Source of the DNA: Dactylorhiza incarnata
Taxonomy: Eukaryota; Streptophyta; Magnoliopsida; Asparagales; Orchidaceae
DNA: 64,000 bases
Direction: 5' to 3'
Assembly: GCA_033032865.1 (NCBI GenBank)
Contig: JAWHQI010000004.1
Location: 28,440,001-28,504,000 of the forward strand
Part shown: positions 10,693-21,677 of the stretch, one piece after another
How the letters are laid out: every line of letters starts with the position of its first letter
How positions within the stretch are numbered: the stretch's first letter is position 1
Notes under the pieces: model-generated
The model's input: the letters and a program-made list of their open reading frames with translations, nothing else
Databases searched by the model: none
What the model was told of the DNA's origin: nothing
Made by a program: the position numbers and the translations under genes

Positions 10693-12546
10693 AAATTTTG
10701 TCGATATTTTGAAAACCGAAAGCACTATTACTTTTATCAAAAATTCAAAAAATTAATTAGTTACTTTTTAGTTTTATTTCTTTTGATTTTGTGTTTTCTT
10801 TTATGGTTTTAAAAGAAATTTTTGTAGGTGATCGTGGTGGTCGTCCATCTCCAAATCAGGGACGTACTTCTTTTCCTCTCCTTGTTCTTTTTCTTTCATA
10901 ATCATGTTTTTTTATTGTTCTCCATACTTAGCTTTCAACATTGGGGACAATATTGAATTTTAAGTATGGGGGTGTATTTCCCTTTCTTTGAAATTATAAA
11001 ATCGTAGAAAATTTCCCAAAAAAATTTTAAAAATCCTAAAATTCCAAAAATATTTTGTTTGTACATAGTTATTTCCTTTTTTGTACATAGTTTATAACCT
11101 TTTTAATGTCTTTTACTAAAAGAAAAATTTAGCTTTTCCAAAAAAATTAAAAAACTCAAAATATTCAAAAAAAATTAGAAAATAGAAAATTAATTTCTTG
11201 GAAAGGGTCGTTTGGGACCTCACCCCATCACACCTCCTAGTACCATTGAAAACCCTTCACGGGGTATACCTCGGGAAGTCCAAAAAATAACAAAAAAATT
11301 TAGGCTTTTTAGTATATGTTTAGCATTTTTATTGTTTATTTCTTATCAAAAATACAAAAAAAAATCCAAAATCCAAAAAAGATAATATCAAAAATCCCAA
11401 AAAGAATAGATAATATAAAAAAATCAAAAAAAAAAGATGATATTAAAAATTTCAAACAAATTGATGAAAACTTAGAAAAATCCCAAAAATATAATAAGCC
11501 CTTACTTTGGTTTTTGTTTTTCCAAAAATCATTTATCTTTATGAGCTTATTTATAAGCATTTATTTTTTTTTGTTTTTAATTTGCTAATCATTTATTCTA
11601 TCATGGTTTGCTAAATCTAATTTTTTGTTTAAGTGATTAGAGTTAAGAAATATTTTATGATTTTAATTTGATTAGAGAAATTTCATTAGTACTTCTTCTC
11701 TTTTATTTTAAATAGTTTCAAGTTTGTAGTAATTTTGCTTAACACCTTTAGATTTTAATTATGTGTACCTCATGCTTTTAGAATCGTAGGAAAAGTTAAT
11801 TTACTAAAATTTGCTCTCAAAATAATTTAATTTATAAGCTAGAAATTTTTCTATACCCTACCCCTTTGATGGCATAAAAAAAGAGTGTTTTAAAAGATCA
11901 TATGTCATGGGAATAAGAGGATAAAATTCATTATTCCCTAAACATATGCACCCAAAATATTTTAAAAGATTATATGGCATGGAGTAAGAGGATAAAATTC
12001 ATTATTCCTAAACCATATACATTTTGGGGTTTTATTAGAAGAGAATTTAAAAGATTATATGGCATGGAGTAAGAGGATAAAATTCAATACTCCTAAACAT
12101 ATACAAAAAAAAGGAAACGAAAAAAAATAAAGGTGAGAGGATAAAATTCATCACCTTCATTCTAAGATCTCTTCTTATGCCAAATTTTATGAATCCCCCC
12201 AAAACCAATATCTTTGATCTAGATTTAAAGAATGTTATGGAGAGAGCAATATTTAATAGCTTACTTTTTTCTTTTGTTTCTTTCAAAGTTATAATTTTAA
12301 ATCTAATTTTGTTTACAAATTACTCAATCTTGTTTACTAATTATTATTTTTGAGAATTCTTGACTAAGCATTTTTCTCTTATTATTCTAATTTCATAAAT
12401 TAGGGCTTAATTCGTTAATCCTTAAATTTTCTTTTTAGCTTACTTGTGATTCAATAAATTTTTAGTTTTAATTCAAAATTTTATTAAATGTCTTATAAAT
12501 ATTTCTCATATTTTTGCTCTGGAATAGCAAAAGCTTAAGTATCTAG
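10693..12546 (+). other. Non-coding interior of element L
   Basis: AT-rich. Contains a GATCGTGGTGGTCGTCC stretch that could be the start of a lost gag, then a gypsy 3'-type purine tract near 10963, then low-complexity A/T sequence. No protein domain seen. The ORFs at 11316-11588 and on its opposite strand are low-complexity Lys/Ile/Phe strings. Confidence 0.6.
11886..12160 (+). repeat. Tandem repeat, three to four units of about 75-90 bp
   Basis: Units share TTTAAAAGAT(T/C)ATATG(G/T)CATGG and AAGAGGATAAAATTCA; they start near 11886, 11959 and 12048, with a partial unit near 12127. Lies in the L interior. Confidence 0.75.
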
Positions 12547-12827
12547 ATCCAGAATGTATCTAGATTTGCTTATACAAACTTCTTGGGCTCCATCTGTGAC
12601 AAAAAGATGAGGAATAGAGCTTCATTATGAGCCATGCTTCTGGTGATCACCCCTTGGTTCTCATCTCCTATTATCTGGTTCCTTGGATGATCCCTTAGGT
12701 GTCTGTTTTCTATAGGCAATCTGTCCACAATCTGCAGCTCATCTTCAGGAGCAGCAGGCTCTTCAGCAGCTTGCTGATTTTCCACTTCAGGAACAGCAAC
12801 ATCTGAATAGATCTTGCTTATGCTAGG
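12547..12827 (-). repeat. 281-bp copy 2 of E pol connector, right of element L
   Basis: Partner of 8700-8980 (see there). This copy is contiguous with the rest of E integrase. Confidence 0.88.
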
Positions 12828-14530
12828 TATGTCTTGGATAGACATATCTTGCATCTTCTGTTCATCACCTGTCAAAATACAAGAACTGGACCAGCCCTTA
12901 TATAGTAGGCTGGTATCATCAAAGACAACATTCGTAGACTCTTCTACAATATGAGTCTTCTTATTGAATACTCTATAGGCTCTACTATGTGAGCTATATC
13001 CAACAAGAACCCCTACATTGCATTTTTCAGAAACTTTGTTAATTGAGATTTTCCATTATTTAAAATGTAGCATTTGCAACCAAAGATTCTAAAGTATGAA
13101 ATAGTTGGTTGTTTTCCTTTCAGAATCTCATAGGGGATTATTCCAAGGGCCTTATTGATGGATGCTCTATTAAGAACATAACAAGCAGTATTGACTGCCT
13201 CAGCCCAAAAATATTTGGGAAGTGAGGTGTCACTAAGCAATGTTATCCCAGCTTCTATCAAGGTCCTATTCCTCCTCTCAACCACACCCTCTCAACCACA
13301 CCATTTTGTTGTGGAGTCCTTGAGGAGGAGAATTCTTGGGTGATACCAAATTCTTGACAAAACTTTGTCATTGCCCCAGATTGAAATTATGTACCATGGT
13401 TAGTTCTAGTCTTCACCGCTGTACATTGTAGTTATTCCTGGATTGCATTGACATGAATTATGAAGATATCTAAATTATCATATTTCTTCTTAAGGAATAA
13501 TACCCATGTATATTTTGAGTGATCATCAACAATCACCAAAGTATACAACTTCTCACCTAGGCTCTGAATTGGCAAAGGACCAAACAAGTCCATCTGCAAT
13601 AGATAAAGACATATTTCAGTATCTTTGGAGCCAATGCTTTTAAAGGTGGCCCTAGTTTACTTGCCCATTTGGCATGCGTGACAGGGACAACTTTTAATAC
13701 ATTTCAAATTAGGACTATTTTTAACAAGGTTTTTGAAAATAGTTTATACATTGTCTTGTAGTTAATGTGAGCAAGTCTCTTGTGCCATTGAACACAAAGA
13801 GACACACTTTCATTAGCCACAAGACACACATGAGATAAAGAAGTATTATATATAAAATCTAAACAATAAACATTCCCACTCCTAGTGCCTGAGATAATGA
13901 TCTCTAAGTCATTTGACTTTTTGATCAAGCACTTGTCATTGTGGAATTCAATGACATTGCCCAAGTCACATAGTTGACTTATGCTTACTAGTTTGTGTTG
14001 CAACCCTTCAACATAAGCCACCCTTATGATTGAGACTATGTCATTGGAGATCATACCATAACTCTGATAATGCCTTTTTTAGACTCTCCAAAGATGACTT
14101 TAGGTCCATTCTTCACAGCAGTGTACTCATGCAAAAGACTTTTGGTACCTATCATGTGTTTTGAGCACCCACTGTCCAAGTACCATATTTTCCCTAAGCT
14201 GGTACTTGAACTATCCTGCAAGAAGCAATTTATTTTCCCTTAGGAGCCCAATTGATTTTGTGTTCTAGGCCTTTGTTAGCATAACCAGACATCTTCACAC
14301 CTGCTGCAGCCTTTGCAGGAAAGCTTCACTTTGCATTAGGCACATTGGGATTGTGCCAACAATCTATGGCAAAGTGTCCCACTTTACCTCAACACCAACA
14401 TTCATGGATGTTGTATTTTTTTTTCTGAACACCCTTTAATGTGGAAGGAGCATTAGTTAGCTTGTGTTCAGTGAAGAAGCTAGTTGCATTCTTCTTATCC
14501 CTATTAGCAATAGCCTGGCTAGTTGACAGT
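12547..14530 (-). pseudogene. Copia E pol: protease and integrase (decayed)
   Basis: Read on the minus strand from 14530: a CCHC-type second zinc finger region (about 14400-14330), protease with the DSGCSKHM motif (about 14190-14160), the pre-integrase region (14054-13704, with QWHKRLAHINYKTM), the integrase C-part (13285-13013, with MVERRNRTL and FWAEAVNT), and the connector to RT (12875-12570). Multiple stops and frameshifts. The 5' part of gag continues at 21678-23884 beyond element M; the 3' part of pol continues at 8980 beyond element L. Confidence 0.85.
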
Positions 14531-15992
14531 TGATGCGGTTTCGACAAGTGCATCGGTCGCACAAGTAATAAAGTTGGGAGTACGTCCCCGAATATCGTCT
14601 CTCAAGGAATGTGCATGGTTGGTTTGATTCTACGGATTGAGAAAGTAATTACGAGAGTAGATTAAAGAAAAAATCGGGGCTTTGATTTTGGTTTCCTAAA
14701 TTGCTATACAGAAATAAAATGCTGGTCAAAACTCTGCTTCGCAAGGAGGGATGGATGCAACGGCCGTGATGCCGTGCTTCAGTGAGCGGGTGAACGAGAA
14801 GGCTGGTGGATTACGGCGCTCCTCAAACCTCATGAACCACAAAGGATCTTAAAAAAATGAAACCATATTAACTAAAACACAATGTTCATGATCATCATCC
14901 ATAATAACAAACACATCTAAGAAAACTCTGAAGCAAGCGAAGGGGTAATGAGGAAACCAAAGCTCGAAGACTATGCTGAAGATTCTCGGCCTGAATCATA
15001 GGGTTGTCAGGCCTCGTCCGTGCTCGGTCATCAGTTGCGTCCGGGGTCCGGAGTAGCAGTCACCTTCCTCTACTTATACCCGTCTTCTTCGTGGTCTAGC
15101 TCGTGGTAACTATTGTTCGACACCTTGAATGCAGCGGAAGCTCTCCGTCTATGGCGTTCTTGAGCTCAAGGATGATGGAGGAGGCCAAGGAGGGAGCTTT
15201 GGTGGAAGATTTGCAAGCCAAAGATCACCAGAGCTCCTCCTAGGTCAAACGGTGGTGGAGCGGAAAAACTGAGCGAAAATGGCGGGCTCTCAAGCTTTTC
15301 CCGCGGGGGGGGGGGGGGGGGGGGGGTCTTCCAGCATATTTCCTGCCTTCAATACTAAAAAGTCAGAAATTTAGTCACGCACGGGCGAATGCACGACCGT
15401 GCGTTGCTCGTGCATTATTTAACGAATAAATTGGCTTGAGGAAGAAGCAGCAGCGCCCGTGCATTTTACTCACGCACGGGCGAATTCGCCCATGCGCAAA
15501 AACGCACGAACAAATCTAGATTCGCTAAAAAATAGATGAAATAGGCGATCGTGTGTTTCCTTCACGCACGGGCAACTGCCCGTGCGTGAAGACACACGAA
15601 CAAACTCAGATCACCGGTTTTCTCCCCAGATGAAGGCGACGACCGCAGCCGTCCGTGCATCAAGAAAACGCACGACCGTTCGATATAAATAAACATAATT
15701 TCTGGGGTAAAATAGGGTGATCCAACTCCCTATAAGAACATCAATGCAGCTGGGAATACACCTCCAGCACCAATCAGACAGCGAAAAATGATTGGGGAGC
15801 ACCATGTGGTTACCCCCAATATCATGGAGCGCAAACGCACACCAAAATGGGCTTAAATGGAGCACAAAGCATGAAAGTGCGCATGAATGAGCATAAGAGA
15901 AATAGATGCAATAATATCTCGAAAATGATGCACAAGAGAGTGAAAACTAGCCCGGATGAGTCCATCAAAGTGTATATAAATAGGACTCATCA
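14531..15992 (-). repeat. 3' LTR of element M
   Basis: 1462 bp. Contains a 22-base G run (15305-15326), CGCACGGGCG / CGCACGACCGTGCG palindromes (about 15375-15680), and a terminal inverted pair GATGAGTCC...GGACTCATC around a TATATAAATAG loop at 15954-15992. Confidence 0.92.
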
Positions 15993-17771
15993 CACCCCAG
16001 ACTTAACCGTTTGCACGTCTCGGGCAAACTACTTAGCTTTCCCGTCAGAACAATTGGGTGTTAGAGTGAATTTGAGCGGTAGAGATCCATGCGAAGGCGC
16101 ATGCTCAAGTGCGTAGAAATAGGTTAGAGTAGAATTCAACTCAAGATTATATTTAACTATTTCTAGAACAGTAATTTGAAATCTAGTTTACTCAGATGGT
16201 GAATCCCGGTGAGTCTTTCGGTCGCGCACAAGGGACAATAGCGTGACTAATGAGTAGAGTATTACTCGAACCAAAATTCTGGACAATCTCCTAAGAAATC
16301 CATCAAAGTCGGTGTCCATAGGCTTGCATGTTCGCACTCTCTCTACTGCATGAGATGTCTTATATCTATAATCAATAGGACTTATAGGTTAAGATTTGGC
16401 TTAGGCTGAGTTTAGGTTAGATAAGTAGAAGAACGATGGGCAACACACTCAACATAACCTGAGTACTCAAGAGTATAAAATCACCAATACAATAATTTCA
16501 AGAACCACACAACACCCCCAGACTTCAACTGGACACTAGGTGTGTGCTAAGCCAACCATAAATTGTTTTATCGAGAGATTGTACTTGAAAGTTCTTTTTG
16601 CACAATTATTTTTTTCTTTTTTTTTCTTTTTCTCTTCTCGACAAATAAATCTTTTGTAAGCGCTTTATAAACTTCTCCTTTAGCTTTCTCAAAGCTGACA
16701 TACACAATATTGATAACACCAAACGTTGTAGATATATAAACTTCTTTTCAAACTCATTTGTTGGTGCGAATATAGGTTTGGTCGTATGGCTTTGGTGAAA
16801 TTTAAGTGGAGCTAAGCAAGAAGGATAGGTAGGCTCAAGTGGGTTTGCAAAGGTGATTACATTGGTTAGGATTTCAAAAGCACAAACGGATCAAGAAATG
16901 GCCTACAACACGCTTTAAAACGAGTTATTCAACGCAATTGTTTCATGAGTCGCCTAGTGCAAGTTCTAGCCACCGAGAAAGGTTATCATTCCTTCCGACC
17001 CTAGTAATAAGCTACTACTAATTATGCTACACTCGACCCTATGCTACCGTTGGATACACCGGATTCACCACTAGAGTAAAATAAATTGCAACTACTATAA
17101 TAGAAATAATTAAATTATAACATTGAATTTTATTCTACTCTAATTGAATTTCTAGGCGTGACGGGAGCACTCGACTAGAGCACTACTCGAGTCAACATTT
17201 TTCTCCACCCCTCATTCCTACACTAACAATCCAATTCTTACGAGTGGGGAACCTCGCAGCAATACCCAATAGGCGCGCGCGATTAAGTACGAGTGAACTA
17301 GGTGCAAATGTATGCAATGTGTGCAACAAAATTGAAAATCCTAACTCAGCACATTCTAACATGATATGCAAAGTGCGTGCACGTGCATAACTCGATCTTT
17401 CCCCAGACTTGATCACAATCCTATAAAATAAAGAATTCATGAATTAAGGAAAATTGGGGTAGAGTGGACCTATGCTCACGAATGAGCATGCCAGAAGTGT
17501 GGCAATTCCTTCTTTAACTTTCTCCTTCCTCATCCCCGGAGCGAGAGCTTAAACCTGCGATGTTAGCAAGAACAAATAACAAAACAAAATAAACACAAAT
17601 CTGAACAAAAGATCGGAACTGAATGGTTCCCCCATGGGTTGTCTCCCAAGAAGCCCTTTTGTTTACTGTCCTTAAGGTGGACCAAATACCTGTATTAAGC
17701 AAAGTTAATAAAGTGCTGAAGTTTTAAAGAAGAGTTCCCACACACAGTTCTCAGAACAAGAAAAATTAAAA
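15993..17771 (-). other. Non-coding 3' region of element M
   Basis: Between protease and 3' LTR. No domain is recognised. Minus-strand sequence next to the LTR (AAGTCTGGGGTG) is the best polypurine tract candidate. Short ORFs at 17192-17440 and 17514-17702 have no recognisable content. Confidence 0.6.
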
Positions 17772-18878
17772 TCATCTATGAGCACTTTTGTAGTGCCCAT
17801 TTCCAGTGGCTCGTAGGTTGGAGGTGAAAGCATTAGGGCCAAAATTGGTATCGCCCAATTTTCCCCTAGCCTCCGCCATCTTGCCACGGAGAGCAGCGGA
17901 GCATGCACCACACAATAGTCTCTCTTGTTTATGCTTCTCCACTGTTGGAGAGCGCCAGCGTTGATAATCTTCAGCATTTCCCACCTTGGTGGTGGGTGGG
18001 ATCACTTCTGTTGCCGCAGTGGCAACTGGATCAGCCCAAGAGATAGAACGTTTAAGAGGTTTATTACATAATTCATTACAAGGTAACAATGGGACGTCGT
18101 CCCGAGTTAAGTTCGGCTCGACAGGTTCAGAAGTGAGGTTCTCCTCCCTCTCCGAGTCACATTCTTTCTGAAAGTCAACTTCTTCCTCTTCTCCGCTCGA
18201 CTGATCTTCTTCCTTTTCTCTGTTAAACAATCCTTTTTCTTCCCTGATTTTTGCATTACTAAGTGATTCATCAATAATAAGGTGGGGAGAGTGAAATAAT
18301 GTTGCAGTTGCAATCTTGGGGCAAGTAGGGGATGTTACCTTACTAGGTAAGATAAAACACCCCGCAGCGAAGTCCAAAGTGGCACCGCTCTCTTTCAAGA
18401 ATGGTACTCCCAAGATGGGAATAGATTGATTCTCACGGGGTCCCAATACTTGGAAATCGGCGACCACCACCTTCCCCTCGATTACGACTTCAACATTTCT
18501 TACTTCTCCCTCCGCCTGAATGACAGTCCCGTTCGCAAGCACTAGGGACTTCCGTTCATCCGTGTTCATTTCAAGTTGCATTTTAGCAACGTCCTGCAGT
18601 GCAATGACGTTGCGGGATGAGCCGGAGTCACACAAGGCAACAGTTTCAACATTACTTATGTAGCATGTGATTACCAACTCACTTGGGTTACCTACTTCCG
18701 CATCGGTGAGACTCTTCCCTTGATTGATTGAATTCTTTTCAGTGTTGCTGGGAAGGGTCCCTTGCGAATGCTCGGTCAACAGTTGAGCCAATTGGCCCAA
18801 TTGCGTCTCTAAGCTTCGCATGGACGCGGTTTGGCTAACCATATTAGAGTTAGCGGTCTGCATGAATCTCTCCATCAA
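17772..18878 (-). CDS. Gypsy Gag C-terminus and retropepsin-like protease of element M
   Basis: 368 codons on the minus strand. Residues 1-45 look like a coiled region (MRSLETQLGQLAQLLTE), the usual Gag tail of Athila-type elements. The aspartic protease follows, with the catalytic LCDSGSSRNVIAL motif near residue 82 and a VLGPRENQSIPILGVPFL stretch near 150. An acidic linker follows, then a tail with no RT. The ATG at 18878 is unlikely to be the true start. Gag upstream (18884-20140) is in a different frame with a short gap, so the protein was probably a single Gag-protease now broken. It would process Gag if expressed. Confidence 0.8.
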   Translation of the reverse strand: MMERFMQTANSNMVSQTASMRSLETQLGQLAQLLTEHSQGTLPSNTEKNSINQGKSLTDAEVGNPSELVITCYISNVETVALCDSGSSRNVIALQDVAKMQLEMNTDERKSLVLANGTVIQAEGEVRNVEVVIEGKVVVADFQVLGPRENQSIPILGVPFLKESGATLDFAAGCFILPSKVTSPTCPKIATATLFHSPHLIIDESLSNAKIREEKGLFNREKEEDQSSGEEEEVDFQKECDSEREENLTSEPVEPNLTRDDVPLLPCNELCNKPLKRSISWADPVATAATEVIPPTTKVGNAEDYQRWRSPTVEKHKQERLLCGACSAALRGKMAEARGKLGDTNFGPNAFTSNLRATGNGHYKSAHR

Positions 18879-18883
18879 TTCTT

Positions 18884-20140
18884 CTAGATTGCTCTTCTTG
18901 GGGGCTGGGGCATTTTGTGTATAACCCGGTTGTGGTGGCCGCGGTTGGCTACCAGAGGCTTGAGCATCAAATTGATGCGAGCATCCTTGCCATCGTTGGC
19001 CAGGAAAGTTTTGTTTCGCGAGAAGTTCGGGTGATTCCTCACACCCGGGTTATAAGTATTATTAAAAAGTGCTCCACGATTTTGATCATTCATATAATAT
19101 ATGCTTTCATCATAAGATACTTCGGTAGGTTGCTCACTTGTGGGACACTCATATGCATGATGCCCCGGGCTTCCACAACCTTGACATGAGATGGCCATCA
19201 CTGGGGCAGGAGGAAGGGCATGCCTCTTAAGCAGCATGACATTTTCATAAGGTGCTGATGCCATCTCAGCAGAGGCACTAGATGTGTTCACCTCAAAGAG
19301 TCCCCTAGCATTCCTTGGAGCGTTCCTTCCAGCAGTCCAAAATGAACTATGAATGGCAGTGTCCTGAAGAATCCACAATGCGTCTTCGGGGGTGTGGTTC
19401 ATCAGAGTTCCGCCTGCAGCTGCATCAATCATGGGCCTGTAGTTGGGCTCGATTGCAAAGTAAAAATTCTCCACTAGGCTCCATGGTTGCAGCTCATGCT
19501 GGGGGATTTCTGGAGAAGGTCCACGATTAGTTCCCATGCTTCTGCGAGTCTCCTGATCATGTTGTCGAAAGGTAGCGATTTCCCTCCTCAAGTTCACAAC
19601 CTTGTCAACTGGGTGGAACTTTGCCAGAAATTTCATTTGCAGAGCATCCCAAGTGGTGGCTGTGCCAGACGGTATCGTGTGGAGCCATGCTCTCGCCTTG
19701 TCTCGGAGGGAGAATGGAAACAACCTGAGTTTCACCATCTCATCAGCGATCCCAGCATACCGAAATGTTCCGCAAATTTCTGCGAATTCAGCCAAGTGAA
19801 GATGGGGATCTTCACTGACTAACCCAGAGAATTGGGCTTGGTTGCGGATCATATTCAGGATGACCAGCTTTATCTCAAAATTGTTGTTCGTGATGGCCAG
19901 GACAAATCGGGGGTACACACTCGCAATAGTGGCCGTTGTGTAGTCTCTTATGGTCCTGGGTCTCGGCCAAGCCACTTCATTCTCATCGGCTGCCTGACCA
20001 GCGGCTGGTGCATTTCCCTCCCCGGGATTGATCTGATTTCCATTAGCGTCCATGGTGACAGCAGCACGGAGACGCGCCCGTAGGGCACGCTCTATTTTAG
20101 GGTCAATTGCTGCAACGTCACCGGGGTCTCGTCTCTGCAT
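18884..20140 (-). pseudogene. Gag of element M (Athila-like)
   Basis: Minus strand. The chosen start is MQRRDPGDV at 20140; the open frame upstream to 20284 runs through the primer site and LTR and is not meaningful. The core has the plant gypsy Gag signature RLRLFPFSLRDKARAWLHTI and TWDALQMKFLAKF. A stretch of about 16 residues near 19560-19510 reads as gypsy Gag only in the neighbouring frame, meaning two small compensating indels. The zinc knuckle is CQGCGSPGHHAYECP (C-x2-C-x4-H-x4-C) near 19190-19140. The tail is rich in N and R. Role: particle core and RNA binding. Confidence 0.82.
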
Positions 20141-20229
20141 ACACACACCGAAAAAAATAAAAAAAAATAAAAAAAAAACAACTCCTGTAACTATTAACTC
20201 AAACACTGAAATCAAACTACGCCTGCATT

Positions 20230-20246
20230 CCCCGGCAACGGCGCCA
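20230..20246 (-). other. Primer binding site of element M
   Basis: The plus strand reads CCCCGGCAACGGCGCCA, the 3' end of a tRNA-Asp-like molecule; the minus strand is the primer site, 6 nt from the LTR. It is a fragment, not a tRNA gene. Confidence 0.85.
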
Positions 20247-20252
20247 AAAACT

Positions 20253-21672
20253 TGATGCGGTTTCAGCAAGTGCACCGGTCGCACAAGTAATAAAGTTGGG
20301 AGTATGTCCCCGAATATCGTCTCTCAAGGAATGCGCGTGGTTGGTTTGATTCTATGGATTGAGAAAGTAATTACGAGAGTAGATTAAAGGAAAAATCGGG
20401 GCTTTGATTTTGGTTTCCTAAATTGCTACACAGAAATAAAATGCGGGTCAAAACTCTGTTTCGCAAGGCGGGATGAATGTAATGGACACGATGCCGTGCT
20501 TCGATGAGCGGGTGAACGAGAAGGCTGGCGGATTATGGCGCTCCTGAAACCTCATGAACCGCAAAGGATCTCAAAAACATGAAATCATATTAACTAAAAC
20601 ACGATGTTCTTGATCATCATCCATAATAAGAAACACATCTAAGAAAACTCTGAAGCAAGCGAAGGGGAAAAGAGGAAACTGAAGCTCGAAGACTATGCTG
20701 AAGATTCTCGGTCGGAATCGTAGGGTTGTCAGGCCTCGTCCGTGCTCGTTCTTCAGTTGTGTCTGGGGTCCGGAGGAGCTATCACCTTCCTCTACTTATA
20801 CCCGTCTTCTTCGTGGTCTAGCTCGTGGTAACTCTTGTTCGACACCTTGAATGCAGCGGAAGCTCTCCGTCTATGGCATTATTGAGCTCAAGGATGATGG
20901 AGGAGGCCAAGGAGGGAGCTTTGGTGGAAGATTTGCAAGCCAAAGGTCACCGGAGCTCCTCTCTCAAGATTTTCCCGCGGGGGGGGGGGGGGGGGGGGGG
21001 GGGGTTCTTCCAGTAGATTTCCTGCCTTAAATACTAAAAAGTCGGAAATTTAGTCACGCACGGGCGAACGCACGACCGTGTGTTGCCCGTGCGTTATTTA
21101 ACAAATAAATTGGCTTGAGGAAGAAGCAGCAGCGCCCGTGCATTTTACTCACGCACGGGCAAATCCGCCTGTGCGCAAAAACACACGAACAAATCCAGAT
21201 TGGCTAAAAATTAGATGAAACAGGCGATCGTGCGTTTCCTTCATGCACGGGCAACTGCCCGTGTGTAAAGACACACGAACAAATTCAGATCACCGGTTGT
21301 CTCCCCAGATGAAGGAGCACGACTGCAGCCGTCCGTGCGTCAAGAAAATGCACGACCCTGCGATATATATAAACATGATTTCTGGGGTAAAATAGGGTGA
21401 TCCAACTCCCTGTAAGAACATCAATCCAGCTGGGAATACACCTCCAGCACCAATCAGACAGAGAAAAATGATTGGGGAGCACCATGTGCTTACCCCCAAT
21501 ATCATGGAGCGCAAACGCACACCAAAACGGGCTTAAAAGGAGCACAAAGCACGCAAGTGCGCATGAATGAGCATAAGAGAAATAGATGCAATAATAGCTT
21601 GAAAATGATGCACAAGAGAGTGAAAACTAGCCCGGATGAGTCCATCAAAGTGTATATAAATGGGACTCATCA
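20253..21672 (-). repeat. 5' LTR of element M
   Basis: 1420 bp. G run of 26 (20979-21004) against 22 in the partner LTR. Palindromes CGCACGACCGTG and CACGCACGGGC at about 21045-21360. Same terminal hairpin as the partner at 21634-21672. Confidence 0.92.
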
Positions 21673-21677
21673 ACAGT

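Larger units (their letters stand above)
8981..12546 (+). mobile_element. Element L: gypsy remnant with one LTR and no coding region
   Basis: An LTR starts TGATGAGT at 8981 and ends ...TATATCA at 10669. It is followed by a TGGCGCCGTTGC primer site and a leader, then gypsy-type 3' sequence (ACATTGGGGACAAT, AAGTATGGGGGTG at about 10963). No gag or pol frame of any size exists. A second LTR is missing on the right: sequence ends in an AGCAAAAGCTTAAGTAT stretch and passes into duplicated copia E pol. It is inserted in E. Confidence 0.72.
14531..21672 (-). mobile_element. Element M: Athila-like gypsy, gag-protease only, non-autonomous
   Basis: Two LTRs (14531-15992, 20253-21672) flanked by a perfect 5-bp target duplication ACAGT (14526-14530 and 21673-21677). 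All coding is on the minus strand: primer site next to the right LTR, gag, protease, then about 1.8 kb with no coding and the 3' LTR. RT, RNase H and integrase are absent. The first 600 bp of the LTRs differ by roughly 6-8% by eye, so it is an old insertion. It splits the gag of copia E. Confidence 0.92.

Noticed and set aside
11316..11588. Protein-coding ORF in the L interior
   Set aside because: Low-complexity A/T sequence with an equally long ORF on the other strand.
15611..16116. ORFs at the M LTR edges (also 21285-21802, 26950-27229)
   Set aside because: They lie in LTR sequence repeated in each gypsy copy and have no recognisable domain.
20230..20246. tRNA-Asp gene fragment
   Set aside because: Only the 3' 17 bases are present, next to an LTR; it is the complement of a gypsy primer binding site.
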